From contig NZ_LHZC01000053.1 in NCBI RefSeq assembly GCF_001580615.1, positions 124,001 to 188,000 on the forward strand: DNA of 64,000 nucleotides. The letters are read 5' to 3'. The DNA is from Acetobacter malorum (lineage in GTDB: Bacteria > Pseudomonadota > Alphaproteobacteria > Acetobacterales > Acetobacteraceae). The position numbers and the translations under genes were made by a program. Of the stretch, positions 52,357 to 59,635 are shown piece by piece. The notes below the pieces were generated by a model. That model worked only from the letters and a program-made list of their open reading frames with translations, searched no databases and was not told the origin of the DNA. How positions within the stretch are numbered: position 1 is the first letter of the stretch; each line of letters opens with the position of its first letter.

Positions 52357-52554
52357 TCAGCCCCCGTTATTGACGCGGCGGATAGCTCTGTCCAGTGCAA
52401 TCCGCGGTGAGCGCGGATCTTGCGCGATATTCTCCCCGTCCCCATTCACCACAACATATCGACTCTCAAAAGAGCCTCCGACCTTGGCTACGCTGTGCTT
52501 CTGCACGGCCCAGCCGTTTGTGATCATAGCGTCCAGTCGCCGGCTGTCATTCAT
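52357..52554 (-). CDS. Hypothetical protein, 65 aa
   Basis: A small alpha/beta protein (FESRYVVVNGDGENIAQDPRSPRIALDRAIRRV). Not recognised; upstream of the 53-aa membrane protein on the same strand. Confidence 0.45.
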   Translation of the reverse strand: MNDSRRLDAMITNGWAVQKHSVAKVGGSFESRYVVVNGDGENIAQDPRSPRIALDRAIRRVNNGG

Positions 52555-52637
52555 CCTTTGACCTTTCTTAATCCCAGCATCAGTGGGTGGAAGCCGTTCT
52601 GTTTTTGGTTCCAGGCATGGTTATGAGGTAACGCTTT

Positions 52638-53024
52638 ATGCCGCAAGAAAGGCAAAACGTCATGACAAAATACACCTACATGCTGGCTGATGAAGTGATC
52701 GAAGCGTTCAATGAACGCAGTCGTCGCGATAGCCTGGGGATAGAGGCGCGACTGGAAGAGTCCGATGACTGCACCACAGATGATCAGATCGGCTTTACGG
52801 AAAACGAAACAGGCCTCGAACTGCCTCTCCATATCCAGATTGATTCTCGGGAGCTAATCGTCGTCAACGAACACTATAATTCGGCAGGTTCTTTCGAGGC
52901 TATCAGCTACGAAAAAACATTTGGACCCTCTACACCTCCAGGCGTCGTTTCAGACCACCTTGTGACCAAGCTACAGGGGCTTGAACCTGTTCGGCGGCCG
53001 GACACACCCTCAAACGAACCCTGA
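52638..53024 (+). CDS. Hypothetical protein, 128 aa
   Basis: Acidic, with TYMLADEVIEAFNERSRRD helix and a beta-rich second half. Not recognised. ATG 52662 (MTKYTYML) is an alternative start. Confidence 0.5.
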   Translation: MPQERQNVMTKYTYMLADEVIEAFNERSRRDSLGIEARLEESDDCTTDDQIGFTENETGLELPLHIQIDSRELIVVNEHYNSAGSFEAISYEKTFGPSTPPGVVSDHLVTKLQGLEPVRRPDTPSNEP

Positions 53025-53045
53025 TCTTGCTGTTCTTTAACATTT

Positions 53046-53068
53046 CCCCCGCCCTGATGGACGGGGGG
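53046..53068. terminator. Possible hairpin between convergent genes
   Basis: CCCCCG and CGGGGG pair across a ten-base loop, between genes ending at 53024 and 53088. Confidence 0.3.
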
Positions 53069-53087
53069 CAAGGCGGGCTGGTCGAAA

Positions 53088-53426
53088 TTAATCCATCAGG
53101 GAATTAAGATGAGAATGGCGGGCATCCATCTTTGCGCCATGCATTTCCGCCTTAACTTCTTGCGGGATATCTGGCAGGGCATAAGACTTTCGGGTTTCAA
53201 GGAACGACGCTTTAGCGTCTTCATCCGTCCGCCTCCCCTTCCCGACAAATCTCGTGCGAATGTCCGCTCTGAAATTTTCCTGGATTTCGACAAGGATCGG
53301 ATTGCCTGTCACGTCGTAACGACAACCAAACCCATGGCAACTCGGGCACGTGAAGAACTCGACTTGCGACTTCCCCTTTTGGAAACAGGCTAAGTTCCCA
53401 GATCCTCCACAAAGGGTGCAGATCAT
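53088..53426 (-). CDS. Protein with DnaJ-type zinc motifs
   Basis: 112 aa from ATG 53426. CTLCGGSG and CPSCHGFG are two CxxCxGxG motifs, as in the DnaJ zinc domain, near the N-terminus. The J domain is absent. Probably a zinc-stabilised small protein; function unknown. Its start overlaps the stop of the next gene upstream. Confidence 0.6.
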   Translation of the reverse strand: MICTLCGGSGNLACFQKGKSQVEFFTCPSCHGFGCRYDVTGNPILVEIQENFRADIRTRFVGKGRRTDEDAKASFLETRKSYALPDIPQEVKAEMHGAKMDARHSHLNSLMD

Positions 53427-53992
53427 TTGACGTTTTTCCTCATGTTGGAAGAGGGTGCGTTGAACGGTGGAGGTGGTGCGAAATACGAGAAATGCGTCGG
53501 AACCCATGAAGCGCCGAAAACCACCCACTCTCCGCGCGCTGTGGACCACCCCCCTGCCTTAACCGGTGGCGGCCGGCGCGGCCCGATAAGAGGCCAATTC
53601 ATGCAACAGACCGCCAGCACTTTGTTATTGCGAGGAGCCAGTTCTATAGGCTGCCAAGCGGCATAATCGGCAGCCATCAAAGCTACTTCGGCCAGACGAT
53701 CTGTATTCAGAACGCGCCCATCGCCAAGGAAGAACTCCCGCATGAGGGCCTGGCGGACAGCTTCTTTTCTGGGGTCAACACCCGAAGCCAGGTCTACAAG
53801 CTCCGCATCGCATTCCGGAACTTCTTCAAACCTACCGTCAAAAAACTCAGATTTGAGCCTTGTCCAGACAGATCCGTCGTGAACATCTTCGTAAGTCACG
53901 CATTCTGACATATCGCAGTCCCCCGCAATCTGCAGGCGACCTATGGTGATGATGCGATAGAGTGTCCCGCGCTTTTTGTGTCGGTAAAGCAT
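53423..53992 (-). CDS. DUF1653-like plus DUF551-like fusion
   Basis: 189 aa. N-terminal YRHKKRGTLYRIITIGRLQ...VTYEDVHDGSVWTRLKSEFFDGRFEEV resembles DUF1653 (YRHYK.G..Y.V...G..W.RP...F). The C-terminal WQPIELAPRNNKVLAVCC...WSTARGEWVVFG is DUF551-like. Such modules recur in phages and plasmids. Role unknown. Confidence 0.5.
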   Translation of the reverse strand: MLYRHKKRGTLYRIITIGRLQIAGDCDMSECVTYEDVHDGSVWTRLKSEFFDGRFEEVPECDAELVDLASGVDPRKEAVRQALMREFFLGDGRVLNTDRLAEVALMAADYAAWQPIELAPRNNKVLAVCCMNWPLIGPRRPPPVKAGGWSTARGEWVVFGASWVPTHFSYFAPPPPFNAPSSNMRKNVK

Positions 53993-54116
53993 ATCAACAA
54001 GTCTCCCCTATACCGATCTCGCCACAGACAGGAATTCTTCCGACCCACAAGAGACTCTTGGCCAATTCTTCATCGGATGTGGGTTGAGGGATTGCGTCCA
54101 TATCTCTCAAAATCCT

Positions 54117-54650
54117 TCAAACGTGAGATAGATGGGCAAGAGCCTGCCTGGAAAGCTCGGCGATACTACTTCCAAGAACCTGATCGGCATACGCTGCATA
54201 TTCTTTGATCTGGCTTACCAGTATTCCCTGAAGCTCTTCAGCGCTTTTGTCGCGCCCATAGGTAACTGCCACGTTCTTCTCGAACTGAGCCTTGTTGGCC
54301 CTGATTTTTAACATATGGGCCAGAATACGTGCTTCCGGCAGGTCATTGTCACCTTCATAGCCAAAAATCAGCAGACAACACCCCAAACCTGTCCCAAGGA
54401 AATCCCCGATAAACGGTTTGGTTTGAGGGTGATCTGAAACATACGCCGCTTCCAGAAGAATGGCTCCACAGACAATATGTCCGTCACGCATTGTCTGGAG
54501 AGGGCAGTTGGTCACTTTGCGATCAATTCCTAGCGCAAAGGCCATGGCGCACAAGGATACCCTGCAGCACACTCCACAGCCGTTACAGGCATCACCGTAT
54601 GATGGTTTTGGCAGGACACCAACATCACTAGGCCTCACAATTTTGGTCAT
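54117..54650 (-). CDS. YkgJ-type cysteine-cluster protein
   Basis: 177 aa. CNGCGVCCRVSLC (Cys at 22, 25, 28, 29, 34) plus NCPLQ and VCGAIL later fit the YkgJ family, which holds a metal or Fe-S cluster. The C-terminus is a long helix. Its start overlaps the stop of the next gene upstream by four bases. Confidence 0.65.
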   Translation of the reverse strand: MTKIVRPSDVGVLPKPSYGDACNGCGVCCRVSLCAMAFALGIDRKVTNCPLQTMRDGHIVCGAILLEAAYVSDHPQTKPFIGDFLGTGLGCCLLIFGYEGDNDLPEARILAHMLKIRANKAQFEKNVAVTYGRDKSAEELQGILVSQIKEYAAYADQVLGSSIAELSRQALAHLSHV

Positions 54651-55057
54651 GTGCCTGCCAGTTCAGAAGTGCCGAGACAATTGTCGATCTCTTCCTGAGC
54701 AGTGCCGATCATTCCTTCCATTTCGGAAACTGTAAGTGATGACCACTCACAACCATGATCTCGCATAGCGATAGCCTTCGCCAAAGCTTTCGTGGCCGCA
54801 TCAAGGCTTTCTATGAGGCTATCTTCACGCTCAGTCGATGCTTCTATTAAGCCTTCGAGGCCAGCAATAGTCTTTTCGGCCTCCGACTTGGCGACAACCT
54901 CTTCAATCCGATCCCCTTTGACCTGATAATGTGGGACATCATCAATCTCTACAGGAACCCATTTCGGACAATTACTGTTCCGCGCTTCTCGCATAACCCC
55001 TAAAATGATCAGCCCCGAACCATGGGGTTCAATTCCCGAAGGCTTATTTTCAGCCAC
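54647..55057 (-). CDS. Hypothetical protein, 136 aa
   Basis: GTG 55057. A coiled-coil middle (GDRIEEVVAKSEAEKTIAGLEGLIEASTEREDS). Not recognised. First gene of a pair with the YkgJ-type protein; preceded by a CAAGGATAAAG box. Confidence 0.5.
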   Translation of the reverse strand: MAENKPSGIEPHGSGLIILGVMREARNSNCPKWVPVEIDDVPHYQVKGDRIEEVVAKSEAEKTIAGLEGLIEASTEREDSLIESLDAATKALAKAIAMRDHGCEWSSLTVSEMEGMIGTAQEEIDNCLGTSELAGT

Positions 55058-55061
55058 GTTA

Positions 55062-55090
55062 TTAATCCTTACTTCACTTTATCCTTGATT
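55062..55090 (-). promoter_or_regulatory. Double CAAGGATAAAG / AAGGATTAAT box
   Basis: On the minus strand ATCAAGGATAAA then TAAGGATTAAT lie within 33 bp upstream of GTG 55057. Confidence 0.4.
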
Positions 55091-55286
55091 ATAGCATCGT
55101 TATTTTTTTGTCGCCAGAAACCTTTCACCCATAATTACGCGTCATCTCATTGTTTCTGGCACTAGCCTCGTACACCCTGGGAGCTCCTTATTCGCCACTT
55201 TCACTTTTAAACAGGCACTCACAGGAAGAGCCTGATCAGAAAAGCGACGGTTCTGCGGACGGCGAACGTTAAGGAGTCAACCTGCG
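55091..55286. other. Intergenic region, nothing recognised
   Basis: About 200 bp. No clear gene, repeat or terminator was seen. Confidence 0.3.
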
Positions 55287-55535
55287 CTACCCGTATTGAG
55301 TTGCATGCGGATTGAGATCCCATTGCTGAACCAGCGAGTAACAAGACCTGCACACTGACAATCCCCCATTCCCGGCCTCACGCCATCCGATGAGGAGAAG
55401 GGAACCTGATTTGTGCGCTCGCTTAGCCCACTGGGGCAGTGGCCGAGCCTGTCTTACCAGTGGGCGATTGGCATAGACATCAGGCCTGAAGTATCCCGCC
55501 CTCAATTCGCATGGTCGTGTGCCAGGTGCGTGCAT
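55287..55535 (-). CDS. Hypothetical protein, 82 aa
   Basis: Basic, with SVCRSCYSLVQQWDLNPHA at the end. Not recognised. Its start overlaps the stop of the upstream gene by one base. Confidence 0.4.
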   Translation of the reverse strand: MHAPGTRPCELRAGYFRPDVYANRPLVRQARPLPQWAKRAHKSGSLLLIGWREAGNGGLSVCRSCYSLVQQWDLNPHATQYG

Positions 55536-55819
55536 TAATCTGCTGTGACGGGTTTCGCCCGAACGATGCCACCTTGCTTCCCGGCATCACCTTTAATCAG
55601 TCCGGCGAACACCTCAATAGCGACCTCGTTATCGATCTTCAGTCGCGGGTTTTGAGCCGAAGCAGGGCTGCTGCAGGTCACTCGTAAGTGTTGGATACCA
55701 TGCTCTGCGGTTCGCAGTGCAGAATTCCTCCCTGGCACCAGCACATCATTGGACAACGAATGGACCCCATTACCCCAGTGCTTCATATCAGAACCACCGG
55801 ACTGGTCTTTATGGCGCAT
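55535..55819 (-). CDS. Hypothetical protein, 94 aa
   Basis: From ATG 55819 (MRHKDQSGGSDMKHW). A longer frame to 55918 would cross two iterons and is less likely. Not recognised. Confidence 0.4.
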   Translation of the reverse strand: MRHKDQSGGSDMKHWGNGVHSLSNDVLVPGRNSALRTAEHGIQHLRVTCSSPASAQNPRLKIDNEVAIEVFAGLIKGDAGKQGGIVRAKPVTAD

Positions 55820-55870
55820 TTGGCAGGCGGAACGACAGGCTTCGAAAAGCGATAAATCAGACGGGCGCGC

Positions 55871-55926
55871 TGCTTCAAAAGTGCACGCCAAGCGCTCTGC
55901 CCACTCTCTATGCTTCAAAAGTGCAC
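55871..55926 (+). repeat. Iterons upstream of repA (two copies)
   Basis: TGCTTCAAAAGTGCAC at 55871-55886 and 55911-55926. The same 16-mer occurs at 56164-56179, and variants lie downstream of repA. Such direct repeats bind plasmid Rep proteins. Confidence 0.8.
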
Positions 55927-56039
55927 ACTAACGGTGCCGAGGGATTCGCCAGGCGAACAGAATCGAACCTGGCTCACGCACTCCGCCGTGCCCGGTGCTC
56001 TTCTCCACACTGCCAGCGTGATATTTAGCAGCACAAGCC

Positions 56040-56236
56040 GTGACCTTTTGAAGCGGACCGAAATAAGAAAGTGACGGAAACCTTAGATTTTTCAGCTTTT
56101 TCCCGTGATATCTTGCAGCACAAACTAATATATATATTTCAAATATCTTCCCTAGTATCTTCCTGCTTCAAAAGTGCACGGCGACGAACCTAGGATTGTT
56201 TGCTAACTCCATATTCACTGGTTGTAGGGAAGTTGA
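56040..56236 (+). other. Candidate replication origin, AT-rich region with iteron
   Basis: The segment 56065-56160 is strongly AT-rich (AATATATATATTTCAAATATC) and lies next to the iteron at 56164-56179, immediately before repA. This layout is typical of an iteron-controlled origin. No clear DnaA box was identified by eye. Confidence 0.55.
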
Positions 56237-57172
56237 ATGGGACTGATACACGACATCCTGGAGGAAAAGGGGCGACAGGCTGCTCTGAACCTTGATTTCC
56301 CCCGGCAAGAGATTGAAGCGGCATCCTCCTATATGTCTGACGAAGATCAGAGGATAGGCTTTCTCTATTCTGGCTGGTGTCAGGCTGCACTGCCTCACAG
56401 AAGGCTTGCTGACGATTCAAAGGGCTGGCAAATAGACAGCGATCACGTCTGTCTTATTATTCAGCCAGGGATGAGACGTGGCCCAACAGGCAATCCAATC
56501 CATGTGGGCGTCCCTTATGGCAGTAGGGCGCGTCTGATACTGCTTTATATGCAATCAGAAGCGATCCGCACCAATTGCAGGGATATCGAACTGGGAAAGA
56601 GCCTGCGCTCTTGGATGAAGCGTATGAGCATACCCATTGGTGGAAAAAATCTCGAATCTGTAAGAGAACAAGCTGAGAGGCTGTCCAGATGCCAGCTTTC
56701 ATTTGAAGTTGTGAATGGCCGAACTCGCGGCATTACCAGCCAAAAAATAATGGAAAGCTCGCTTTTCCTAGAGCCAGATCCAAATATTGATACGGTCAAC
56801 GACGTCTTCATGTTGAGAGCTCGCCTTTCGACGGAATTTTTTGAAGGGCTTAAGAAGCATCCGGTTCCGTTCAGGGAGGCAGCCATCCGGGCGTTGAGCA
56901 ATAACAGCATGGCGTTGGATATTTATAGCTGGCTGGCTTACAGACTTCACTCACTCGACAAGCCCACTCCGATCACATGGAAGGCCCTGAAATCGCAGTT
57001 TGGCACGGCTTATAGCCAAATGAACAATTTCAGAGGTCGCTTTCTGCCCAATCTGAAGCTGGCCCTGGCGGCGTATCCTGAAGCGCACGTTACAGAAACC
57101 GATGGCAAGGTAGGAATGACGCTCCATCCGTCCCCTCCGCCTGTGCGTCGTCAGATCTATGCTCTGAAATGA
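56237..57172 (+). CDS. repA: Plasmid replication initiator, RepA_C family
   Basis: 311 aa. FLYSGWCQAALPHRR, then HVGVPYGSRARLILLYMQSEAIRTNCRDIELGKSLRSWMKRM, IPIGGKN and a C-terminal winged-helix region (RALSNNSMALDIYSWLAYRLH...FGTAYSQMNNFRGRF) fit the plasmid RepA family. Rep proteins of this kind bind iterons and open the origin. Iterons lie on both sides (three upstream, about six downstream including inverted copies), so copy number is probably held by Rep-iteron handcuffing. Confidence 0.85.
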   Translation: MGLIHDILEEKGRQAALNLDFPRQEIEAASSYMSDEDQRIGFLYSGWCQAALPHRRLADDSKGWQIDSDHVCLIIQPGMRRGPTGNPIHVGVPYGSRARLILLYMQSEAIRTNCRDIELGKSLRSWMKRMSIPIGGKNLESVREQAERLSRCQLSFEVVNGRTRGITSQKIMESSLFLEPDPNIDTVNDVFMLRARLSTEFFEGLKKHPVPFREAAIRALSNNSMALDIYSWLAYRLHSLDKPTPITWKALKSQFGTAYSQMNNFRGRFLPNLKLALAAYPEAHVTETDGKVGMTLHPSPPPVRRQIYALK

Positions 57173-57322
57173 CTAAGCAGATGCTGCATAACATCACACC
57201 TTTTGCCGATCCGGACCCTTGAAAATACTCTTTTACTTCAATGGAATAGGCCTTTTTTTGGCCGAAAGCTGCCGATCTTGTTTGCCGATGTCGCTTTCCG
57301 CTTAGACATACGGCACAGTTGC

Positions 57323-57532
57323 GTGCACTTTTGAAGCAACCCAACACAGACGGGCGCCAAATGGCTGCAATGCTTCAAAAGTTCACGCTTCATTAACGGG
57401 GCCTCAGGCCTCATTGAAAGATTTTGGCACTCAGCGTGCACTTTTGCAGCGATGACAGTAATTGCTTCAAAAGTGCATACTCCCAATCAAACCGCCTCTA
57501 GGTAAGCGCTTCAGACTGCTTCAAAAGTTCAC
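57323..57532. repeat. Iteron cluster downstream of repA (five copies)
   Basis: 57323-57338 (inverted), 57371-57386, 57436-57450 (inverted, variant), 57463-57478 and 57517-57532. All are the TGCTTCAAAAGTGCAC unit or one- to two-base variants (some with GTTCAC). The mixed orientation differs from the upstream copies and resembles incompatibility/copy-control iterons. Confidence 0.75.
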
Positions 57533-57554
57533 GGTCGCCGACGATGGAGGCATC

Positions 57555-58202
57555 TTAATGCACTGCCCGCTTGCCATCTATTGACGGCATCTGAGGATTG
57601 GCAGGCCTCAAAGCTTCAATTGCCTCAAAAATGAGATCTTTTGAAGCACCAAAACTTTCGGCGAGGGAAAACGGAAGTTCATCCTCATGTGCGCGAACAA
57701 ACTCTACACCTTCTGATACAAATTTTAGCACGTCACTGAGCGTCTCCATGTCTATGGGATCAACAATTTCATCTGAAGGAGGCTTCTGACCGGTGTAAAT
57801 GAGATGCTGCGACTTAGCTGAGAAGATCTGCGTTATGAACAGGATCGACATTTCACTGTCATGGAGCAATTCGTCCATTTTGCCCTGAGTGCTTTCAGAC
57901 ATCCTAGAGTGCGCCTGTACAAGCATCTGTTCGCTTTTAAGCAGGCTCAGCGCGAAGGCCGCCATTGTTGGCGATGGGAACCTCACAGCGGTGGAGAACC
58001 TAAATTCAAGATCATCCAGGACGTCGTTGACTGTCTTGGCTAACTGCTCACCTGAAGGTCGCACGGATCCCTTGTCGATAATCACCCGGCAGCCTGAAAG
58101 ATCGCTAATTCTGCTCCTCAATCGAACCTGTTCCGGACCGTCCTCAGAGCCTAAATCCAGAGGCAATCTCTCAAATTCAGGGATAGAAGGCTTTCCTGAC
58201 AT
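57555..58202 (-). CDS. Orphan replicon-associated protein A
   Basis: 215 aa, distantly related to the gene at 58433-59047: both share (S)DE.VDP(I/V).M..L.D.LK.V followed by E..D...I...IE..R..NP...P.I near the C-terminus. Mostly helical. Sits in the iteron region, convergent to repA, so a partition or copy-control role is possible, but it is not a recognisable ParA or ParB. Confidence 0.5.
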   Translation of the reverse strand: MSGKPSIPEFERLPLDLGSEDGPEQVRLRSRISDLSGCRVIIDKGSVRPSGEQLAKTVNDVLDDLEFRFSTAVRFPSPTMAAFALSLLKSEQMLVQAHSRMSESTQGKMDELLHDSEMSILFITQIFSAKSQHLIYTGQKPPSDEIVDPIDMETLSDVLKFVSEGVEFVRAHEDELPFSLAESFGASKDLIFEAIEALRPANPQMPSIDGKRAVH

Positions 58203-58400
58203 TTCTTTTTTCGCCTTTGAGAACTGTTAAATCATTCACTCACCCGATAGAGAAGAAAGGATAGCGAGATAATCGTCTCACAGGATAACGTCGGTCTATC
58301 CGCCCCCTGTGTTCGAAGCCCCTCATTTCACCTTACCCCTCTGCATGGCCCTTCTAAAACAATTAAGCCTTGTTTGCTTAAACGCCCTGTATCGAAGGAG

Positions 58401-58416
58401 TGCTTCAAAAGTGCAC
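58401..58416 (+). repeat. Iteron between the two orphan genes
   Basis: A perfect TGCTTCAAAAGTGCAC just upstream of the 3' end of the second orphan gene. Confidence 0.75.
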
Positions 58417-58432
58417 ACTCAGGCCAGCACTC

Positions 58433-59047
58433 TTAGTGACAGTCCAGCCGTTCAATGAGTTGAGGAATGCTGGGGTTTTTCGCTCTTGCTTTCTCAATTA
58501 TGGCCACGAGGATAGCCTTTGTTTCATCGACTTTTTCTACAAATTCATCCGGCCACTTGATTGAAAACTTTCGCGTAAGCGACACGCAGCAGGCAACGTA
58601 TTTCAGCATATCGACCAACCTATCCATACTGACTGGATCTACATCCTCATCTGATGGAATGGAGAACTTGCTGAGGAAAACCGATAGAGACTTTCCTTTA
58701 AAGAGACGCGCCACTGACAGGGACTCTTTCAAAGTGTCGGCCAGAAGAGAATCCATTCCGCCCTTCAAGCGCTCTGACCTTACACTCCCTCTCATATTCC
58801 TGAGCATCTGCTTTATTGCATCCAGATTGAGATAGAACTCAAGAAGATCGGAGGGGGGCATGCGGACCACAGCATTGGATTTCTGTAGAGCCTGATCATT
58901 CTGCGCTTTCTTAACGGACTTCAAAAAGAGATCATCAGGTATCTCTGGCAGTCTTGCCATATCTGGGATAGCCCTTGCCGGCGAACCCACATTAATCGCT
59001 GAGATTGCCCCGTGCTGACGCTTCTGGGATTCCTTTTCCAATGTCAT
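58433..59047 (-). CDS. Orphan replicon-associated protein B
   Basis: 204 aa. N-terminal basic region (KESQKRQHGAISAIN), middle helices and a C-terminal IPSDEDVDPVSMDRLVDMLKYVA block shared with orphan A. ATG 59047 follows TAAGG. The separating iteron suggests both belong to the replication control region. Function unknown. Confidence 0.5.
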   Translation of the reverse strand: MTLEKESQKRQHGAISAINVGSPARAIPDMARLPEIPDDLFLKSVKKAQNDQALQKSNAVVRMPPSDLLEFYLNLDAIKQMLRNMRGSVRSERLKGGMDSLLADTLKESLSVARLFKGKSLSVFLSKFSIPSDEDVDPVSMDRLVDMLKYVACCVSLTRKFSIKWPDEFVEKVDETKAILVAIIEKARAKNPSIPQLIERLDCH

Positions 59048-59106
59048 TATGCCTTACACTCGCTCCAAAAAATATCGCCGGTCTGGTATCTTTAAAACCA
59101 TAAGAA

Positions 59107-59133
59107 CATTCCCTGTCGAACAGGCAGGGAATG
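59107..59133 (-). terminator. Hairpin CATTCCCTG...CAGGGAATG
   Basis: A perfect nine-base stem with a nine-base loop, between orphan B and the 59240 gene. Could terminate the 59566-59240 transcript or serve as an operator. Confidence 0.45.
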
Positions 59134-59239
59134 CGAGGCCCCCCTGCCGCTCAGTGCCTTGCAGGGTCAACATTGATAAGGTGAATCACCAACCGACTCT
59201 TAATCCTTCCAAGAGCACGCGGTCATGGATAATTCAAGC

Positions 59240-59566
59240 CTATTCGTAGCTTTCCCCGCGCGCCTTACGGTAAGCTGCTTCCGCCCACCTCATGCAGTGT
59301 TGCGCGTTGACCACCTCGATGCTCTGCAGCGCTCTTCCGTCACGGCCCACTCTCTCCTGGAGAGTGGCATCCAGGCACATCGTGATGGCTTGCGCCATGA
59401 GGTCTGCGCACAAAAGAACATTGCCACCTGCTCTTTCGCATCTTTCCTGGAACTCATTACGCGCGGCGAGGACCTCCGGAATGGCGGTGAGCCGTTCGCG
59501 CATTGTCCTTTTCCCAACTAGCGATTTCTCTGGAGGCTCTTCATTAAACAGGGTGACCTTCTTCAC
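59240..59566 (-). CDS. Hypothetical protein, 108 aa
   Basis: MKKVTLFNEEPPEKSLVGKRTMRERL, then a helical part (EVLAARNEFQERCERAGGNVLLCADLMAQAI). Not recognised. Directly after the nrdA terminator on the same strand. Confidence 0.5.
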   Translation of the reverse strand: MKKVTLFNEEPPEKSLVGKRTMRERLTAIPEVLAARNEFQERCERAGGNVLLCADLMAQAITMCLDATLQERVGRDGRALQSIEVVNAQHCMRWAEAAYRKARGESYE

Positions 59567-59580
59567 TCCACTCCCCTTCC

Positions 59581-59606
59581 ATAAAAAACGGCCCTTTCGG
59601 GCCGCC
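59581..59606 (-). terminator. Rho-independent terminator after nrdA
   Basis: On the minus strand CGGCCC-GAAA-GGGCCG followed by TTTTTT, 30 bp after the nrdA stop. A textbook terminator. Confidence 0.85.
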
Positions 59607-59635
59607 GTGTTCTGTTGGTTGTTTGGTGTGCCAGA

